Of a stretch of DNA of 56,199 nt, positions 52,402 to 56,199 are shown piece after piece (the stretch's first letter is position 1; every line of letters begins with the position of its first letter). The notes beneath the pieces were generated by a model. The model searched no databases and was not told the DNA's origin. It worked only from the letters and a program-made list of their open reading frames with translations. A program made the position numbers and the translations under genes. The stretch comes from Clostridium sp. UBA3947 (lineage in GTDB: Bacteria; Bacillota; Clostridia; Clostridiales; Clostridiaceae). Where the stretch lies: positions 1 to 56,199 of the forward strand of contig DGDR01000245.1 in the NCBI GenBank assembly GCA_002385545.1. The letters run 5' to 3'.

Positions 52402-52444
52402 GGACTGTTGCACTACAAGTAATTCACTTCTTGTGCAACAGTCC
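52402..52444. terminator. Bidirectional hairpin between decarboxylase and mutS2 (GTTGCAC family)
   Basis: GGACTGTTGCAC (52402-52413) and GTGCAACAGTCC (52433-52444) form a perfect 12-bp stem. It lies between the convergent ends of the decarboxylase and mutS2 genes. Its arms share CTGTTGCAC with the hairpin at 39282. Confidence 0.8.
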
Positions 52445-52457
52445 TAAAACATCTTTT

Positions 52458-54821
52458 TTACTTTAAGGTAACAATGGTTGCTCCGCTTCCTCCTTCAGAG
52501 TATTCACCTAACCTAAAACTCTTTACATGTTGATGGCCTTTTAATAAGTCACTGACGGCTTTCCTCAATATACCTGTTCCTTTTCCATGAATTATAGTTA
52601 CTTCATTTAGTCCAGCCATATAAGCTTCGTCAAGATATTTGTCTACGTTAAATATAGCCTCTTCAGCATCCATTCCCCTTAAGTCTATAGATGTAGGAAC
52701 CCTTTTTAAATTCAAGTTAAGCTCCCTCTTAGAGTTTACCCTCTTTTGTGGTGATTGTTTATCCTCAAGCTCCCTTAAATCCTCTATGTTAACAGTTATT
52801 TTCATAATACCAGCCTGTACTTGTAAATCACCCTTGGAATCAGGAATAGTTTGAACAATGACCTTTTGATTTAACTTTGCCAATAGTACCTCTTGACCTG
52901 GTACCACTTTAGTTAGCTTTTTGCCCTTATCTTCTTCCTTTTCGCTGATTTTACTTTCAATGCTTTCAATTTTATTCTTTAGCTTATTTCGCTGAGCATC
53001 AATCTTACTTCTAAGGTCACTATCATAGCCCATTCTCTCTAGCTCTCGAAGATTTTTAGCAATTTCATCTGCCTCTTCTTTAGCGGCTTTTATTATGGAT
53101 TTTGCTTCCCTTTGAGCATTATGGAGAATATTATCCTTATTCTTTTCTAAGCTATGTAGCTTCTTTTCATATTTTTCTTTTAGTTTTTCTGCTTCTGCTT
53201 TTAAAGAAGCTGCTTCTCTGGCATTATTTTCTGCTTCAATACTTCTCTTTTGAAGATTCATAATCAAATCTTCAAAAATTATTGCATTGCTGGATACATT
53301 ATCTTTTGCAGCCTCAATTATTTTTTCATTTAACCCTAATCTCTTTGAAATTTCAAAGGCATTAGATTTACCAGGTACTCCAATAAGAAGTCTATACGTA
53401 GGCTTTAAAGTTTCTACATCAAACTCTACTGAAGCATTTTCTACCTGAGGTGTATTTAAGGCATATGCCTTTAGCTCACTATAATGAGTGGTAGCTAGTA
53501 TCCTACTGCCTCTTTCTCTTAGATTTTCTAGGATAGCTACAGCTAAAGCAGCCCCCTCCACAGGATCTGTACCTGCACCTAATTCATCAAACAATACAAG
53601 GCTTTTATCCGTAGCTTTTTCCATAATATAAACTATGTTCTTCATATGAGAGGAAAAGGTTGATAAGCTTTGCTCTATACTTTGCTCATCTCCAATATCC
53701 GCAAATATATTATCAAAGTAGCTAATAGCGGATCCTTCCTTTGCAGGAATCAAAAGTCCACTCATTGCCATAATATGAAGAAGTCCTACAGTTTTTAAGG
53801 TAACGGTTTTTCCACCTGTATTAGGTCCAGTTATTATCAAGGAGGTTTTATCTCCACCTAAATAAATTGTACTTGGTACCACCTGCTCTGGGTCTATAAG
53901 GGGATGCCTTGCTTCAATTATGTGAAAGCTTCCATCTTCCTTTATAACAGGACATATACCCCTGATTTGACTGGCATATTTTGCTTTTGAAAAAATAAAA
54001 TCTAGCTCCCATACAATTTGACTGTTGCTCTTAATAACCGTTATATTATTATAAACCTTCCTAGAAAGCTCAGCTAAAATTCTCTGGATCTCAGCCTTTT
54101 CCTTTAGCACAAGCTCCCGAATTTCATTATTAAGTTCAACTAGGCTCATAGGCTCAATAAATAAGGTAGCTCCACTGGAGCTTTGATCATGTACAATGCC
54201 TGGAACAGCAGACTTATGTTCTGACTTTACTGGTATAACAAATCTATCTCCCCGGATAGTATATAAACTTTCCTGCAAATACTTAGAATACTTTCTAACT
54301 AAGTCATTTACCCTATCTCTAACAGAGCTATTTTTATTTCTTAGTTCCCTTCTTATTGAAAACAAGGCTTCACTAGCCCTATCACTGATTTCCTCTTCAT
54401 CGATTAAACAATTAAAAATTTCATCTTCCAACCTTTTTATAGGAACTAAGCCTTGGCATAAATCTTCTAATACAGGAAAGGCTTCCTCATCTTCCTTACG
54501 AGCTACATAGTCCTTAAAGCTTCTTGATACTTTTAATAAGCCTCCAATCCTATATAACTGGACCGAGCTCAAATCTGCTCCTTTTTCTGCCCTACTAATA
54601 GCATCTCTTACATCATATATGCCTTCAAAGGGCGGGGAGCCTTTTTTCCCTAATAGTTCTAAGGCCTCTCTAGTTTCCTGGAGCCTTTCTCTAATCTCAT
54701 AAACATTACTGTACGGTTGCAGTTCATCAATGATTTCCTTAGCTGCAGAGGTTTGGGTATATACTTTTATCAATTCTTTTATTTTATTAAATTCCAGTAC
54801 TCTTAGTGATCTATCCTCCAT
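52458..54821 (-). CDS. mutS2: MutS2 ATPase / endonuclease
   Basis: This 787-residue MutS2 suppresses recombination or splits collided ribosomes in Firmicutes. The lever/clamp region is followed by Walker A ITGPNTGGKTVTLK (about 330-343), STFSSHM, Walker B LVLFDELGAGTDP, then a long coiled coil (about 515-640). The C-terminal Smr endonuclease domain (about 710-787) contains LDLRG-like SIDLRGMD and IHGKGTGILR. The start is ATG 54821, 9 bases after GGGAG. Confidence 0.96.
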   Translation of the reverse strand: MEDRSLRVLEFNKIKELIKVYTQTSAAKEIIDELQPYSNVYEIRERLQETREALELLGKKGSPPFEGIYDVRDAISRAEKGADLSSVQLYRIGGLLKVSRSFKDYVARKEDEEAFPVLEDLCQGLVPIKRLEDEIFNCLIDEEEISDRASEALFSIRRELRNKNSSVRDRVNDLVRKYSKYLQESLYTIRGDRFVIPVKSEHKSAVPGIVHDQSSSGATLFIEPMSLVELNNEIRELVLKEKAEIQRILAELSRKVYNNITVIKSNSQIVWELDFIFSKAKYASQIRGICPVIKEDGSFHIIEARHPLIDPEQVVPSTIYLGGDKTSLIITGPNTGGKTVTLKTVGLLHIMAMSGLLIPAKEGSAISYFDNIFADIGDEQSIEQSLSTFSSHMKNIVYIMEKATDKSLVLFDELGAGTDPVEGAALAVAILENLRERGSRILATTHYSELKAYALNTPQVENASVEFDVETLKPTYRLLIGVPGKSNAFEISKRLGLNEKIIEAAKDNVSSNAIIFEDLIMNLQKRSIEAENNAREAASLKAEAEKLKEKYEKKLHSLEKNKDNILHNAQREAKSIIKAAKEEADEIAKNLRELERMGYDSDLRSKIDAQRNKLKNKIESIESKISEKEEDKGKKLTKVVPGQEVLLAKLNQKVIVQTIPDSKGDLQVQAGIMKITVNIEDLRELEDKQSPQKRVNSKRELNLNLKRVPTSIDLRGMDAEEAIFNVDKYLDEAYMAGLNEVTIIHGKGTGILRKAVSDLLKGHQHVKSFRLGEYSEGGSGATIVTLK

Positions 54822-54844
54822 ACTTACCAACTCCCAAAATTGTA

Positions 54845-56199
54845 TTACTCTACTCCCCTTTTGTAGTGACCTCTAGTGAAATTTGCTAACCCTATGCTTT
54901 GATTATTCATAATTGCCTTAGCTATATTGTAGGTTTCTTCATAGCCTTCATCTATAAAATCATACCTAAAATGAGTTACACCTATATCCTTTAAATCTTT
55001 AACATAGTCTATCAAATCTAAAGGTAAACTATTGTAAATATGACTTCTGCAGTAAATATCATTTCTAATTACAAATTCCATACCCTTTCTATCCTTTAGG
55101 GTATATGCCCCAGTGCAATTAAGCTTACAATTACTATCCTTGCTTCTACCTCCCAACACACTACCTACAGCACAATATTCGCTTACCATAAGCTCTATTT
55201 TTCCATAAACCATAACCTGAACTGGTAAATCCTTAGGTAAAACCTTTATTATATCTTTAATCTCGCTACGATTTAATTCTACGCTTAAGGTAGATAAAGC
55301 ACAATATTTATTCATAAAATGAAGGCCTTCACTGTTAAATATATTAAGCTTATAATCTCCAATACAAGGTATTTTGTCATAGAAATAATTTATTAATCCT
55401 AGATTTGCAGTAATAATACCTTTTATCCTTGACATATTTTCTTCAACATACCTTATTATTGACTGTTCTTCAGCACGTGCAATATTAGGTAACTTTAAAT
55501 ATATATTAGGAATATTACAGTTCAATGCTTTTCTTCTATCAATATAACGGCTTGTAATATCTATTGCTACGGAACTTACACCTACTTCCTCCAAAGCTTT
55601 TAGCTGCTCATTTGATGAAACTACATATAGCTGCTCAGGGATATCTAACTGCTTTTTTCCACTATTATAGCCTTTCCAAGAACTAATATTATAAGCTTCA
55701 TTAATCTCTTTTACTTTAGCTTCCCCAGACTGTTGAGAAATAAGCATATTAAGGAGATTTCTTCTAGCTTCATTTATTGAAGCAACACTTATATAACCTT
55801 CTTCATATTTAATAAAACTTATCTTTTCAATTTCAAAAGGTGTATTTCCTGTTTTTCTTAATTTATCTTCAATAAAATCCTTAGATAAGGGATTCTTTAG
55901 CGGCTTTTCTACCAGTGCCCCTTCATAGCAGTATTCTTTGCCTTTAAATATAGTACTTATAAGTATTGGTTTACCTAAGGAAAACTCCACAGCTATACTT
56001 ATAGGTATTTTTCTATTATACTTCTCCCTATAAGATTCTCTGATTTTTTCATTTAATTTTATATCATTAGTCTTGTAGACAAGATCCCCTTTTTTATATA
56101 TTGTAGGCCAAAGCTGAACCTTATCCCCTTTATTAGCAGACGTTAGCTCCCTACCTTTAATAGTTATTTTGCTTACAGTAGTACCATTATCCCCTACTC
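54845..56199 (-). CDS. U32-family peptidase, 5' part cut by window edge
   Basis: The C-terminal 451 residues of a large U32 (collagenase-like) protein are present. The reading frame stays open upstream of the first in-window Met to the last base, so the true start is outside. The visible part contains KVQLWPTIYKKGDLVYKTNDI and IPISIAVEFSLGKPILI (DUF3656-type region), then a second U32-like barrel with CAVGSVLGGRSKDSNCKLNC. The gap before mutS2 is 23 bases. Members act as proteases or in rRNA/tRNA hydroxylation; this one is not assignable. Confidence 0.85.
   Translation of the reverse strand, partial: VGDNGTTVSKITIKGRELTSANKGDKVQLWPTIYKKGDLVYKTNDIKLNEKIRESYREKYNRKIPISIAVEFSLGKPILISTIFKGKEYCYEGALVEKPLKNPLSKDFIEDKLRKTGNTPFEIEKISFIKYEEGYISVASINEARRNLLNMLISQQSGEAKVKEINEAYNISSWKGYNSGKKQLDIPEQLYVVSSNEQLKALEEVGVSSVAIDITSRYIDRRKALNCNIPNIYLKLPNIARAEEQSIIRYVEENMSRIKGIITANLGLINYFYDKIPCIGDYKLNIFNSEGLHFMNKYCALSTLSVELNRSEIKDIIKVLPKDLPVQVMVYGKIELMVSEYCAVGSVLGGRSKDSNCKLNCTGAYTLKDRKGMEFVIRNDIYCRSHIYNSLPLDLIDYVKDLKDIGVTHFRYDFIDEGYEETYNIAKAIMNNQSIGLANFTRGHYKRGVE

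Overview
The window is low-GC, strongly A/T-biased DNA with compact minus-strand operons. It carries a complete spoIIA operon (spoIIAA-spoIIAB-sigF), the forespore/sporulation genes bofC-like, yunB and pdaA, and the clostridial SCIFF ranthipeptide pair. These point to the chromosome of an endospore-forming anaerobic Firmicute of the Clostridiaceae (Clostridium-like). The species cannot be named from the sequence alone. No rRNA, tRNA, CRISPR array, insertion sequence or prophage is visible.

Layout. 1-4.6 kb is a loose, partly decayed region: a fused double CsoR/CstR-type regulator, a HisJ-type phosphatase, a small exported protein, a GyrI-like protein, a methyltransferase remnant and a multiply broken 4Fe-4S (QueG-like) pseudogene. 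4.6-14 kb is a conserved translation/stringent-response block read on the minus strand: recJ-like pseudoenzyme, apt, rel, dtd, an MBL hydrolase, hemZ, hisS, aspS. 14-23.5 kb is the ruvAB-queA-tgt-yajC-TIGR04086-scfA-scfB-secD-secF block. It links Holliday-junction repair, queuosine synthesis, Sec export accessory proteins and a ribosomally made thioether peptide with its radical SAM maturase. 23.5-30.9 kb holds yebC, a YigZ-family protein, a MocR-type regulator, a small zinc-ribbon protein, an HflX with an unusual N-terminal domain, divergent hpt, and yunB. 31-36.5 kb has a class A PBP, the spoIIA operon behind a good sigma-H-type promoter, and speE.

36.5-39.3 kb carries an orphan adenine DNA methyltransferase closely resembling Clostridioides difficile CamA, divergent from pdaA. 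39.3-48 kb is fchA followed by an envelope-polysaccharide cluster: a TPR protein, Wzz/CpsC, the CpsD kinase, the CpsB phosphatase, GalU, an LCP transferase, an O-antigen-ligase-like protein and a MurJ-like flippase. No glycosyltransferase lies among them. 48-56 kb has phosphoglucomutase (which supplies GalU), ribosomal protein L25/Ctc, an Orn/Lys/Arg decarboxylase, mutS2 and a U32 peptidase cut by the window edge.

The most interesting items are the CamA-like orphan methyltransferase beside sporulation genes, the JAMM-like HTHx7SxxD motif in the N-terminal domain of HflX, the RecJ-like protein that has lost nearly all catalytic residues, the fused CsoR/CstR regulator with the metal-ligand His replaced by Phe/Tyr, the SCIFF precursor with its hairpin-rich spacer, and a dispersed family of hairpins built on the core CTGTTGCACAA.
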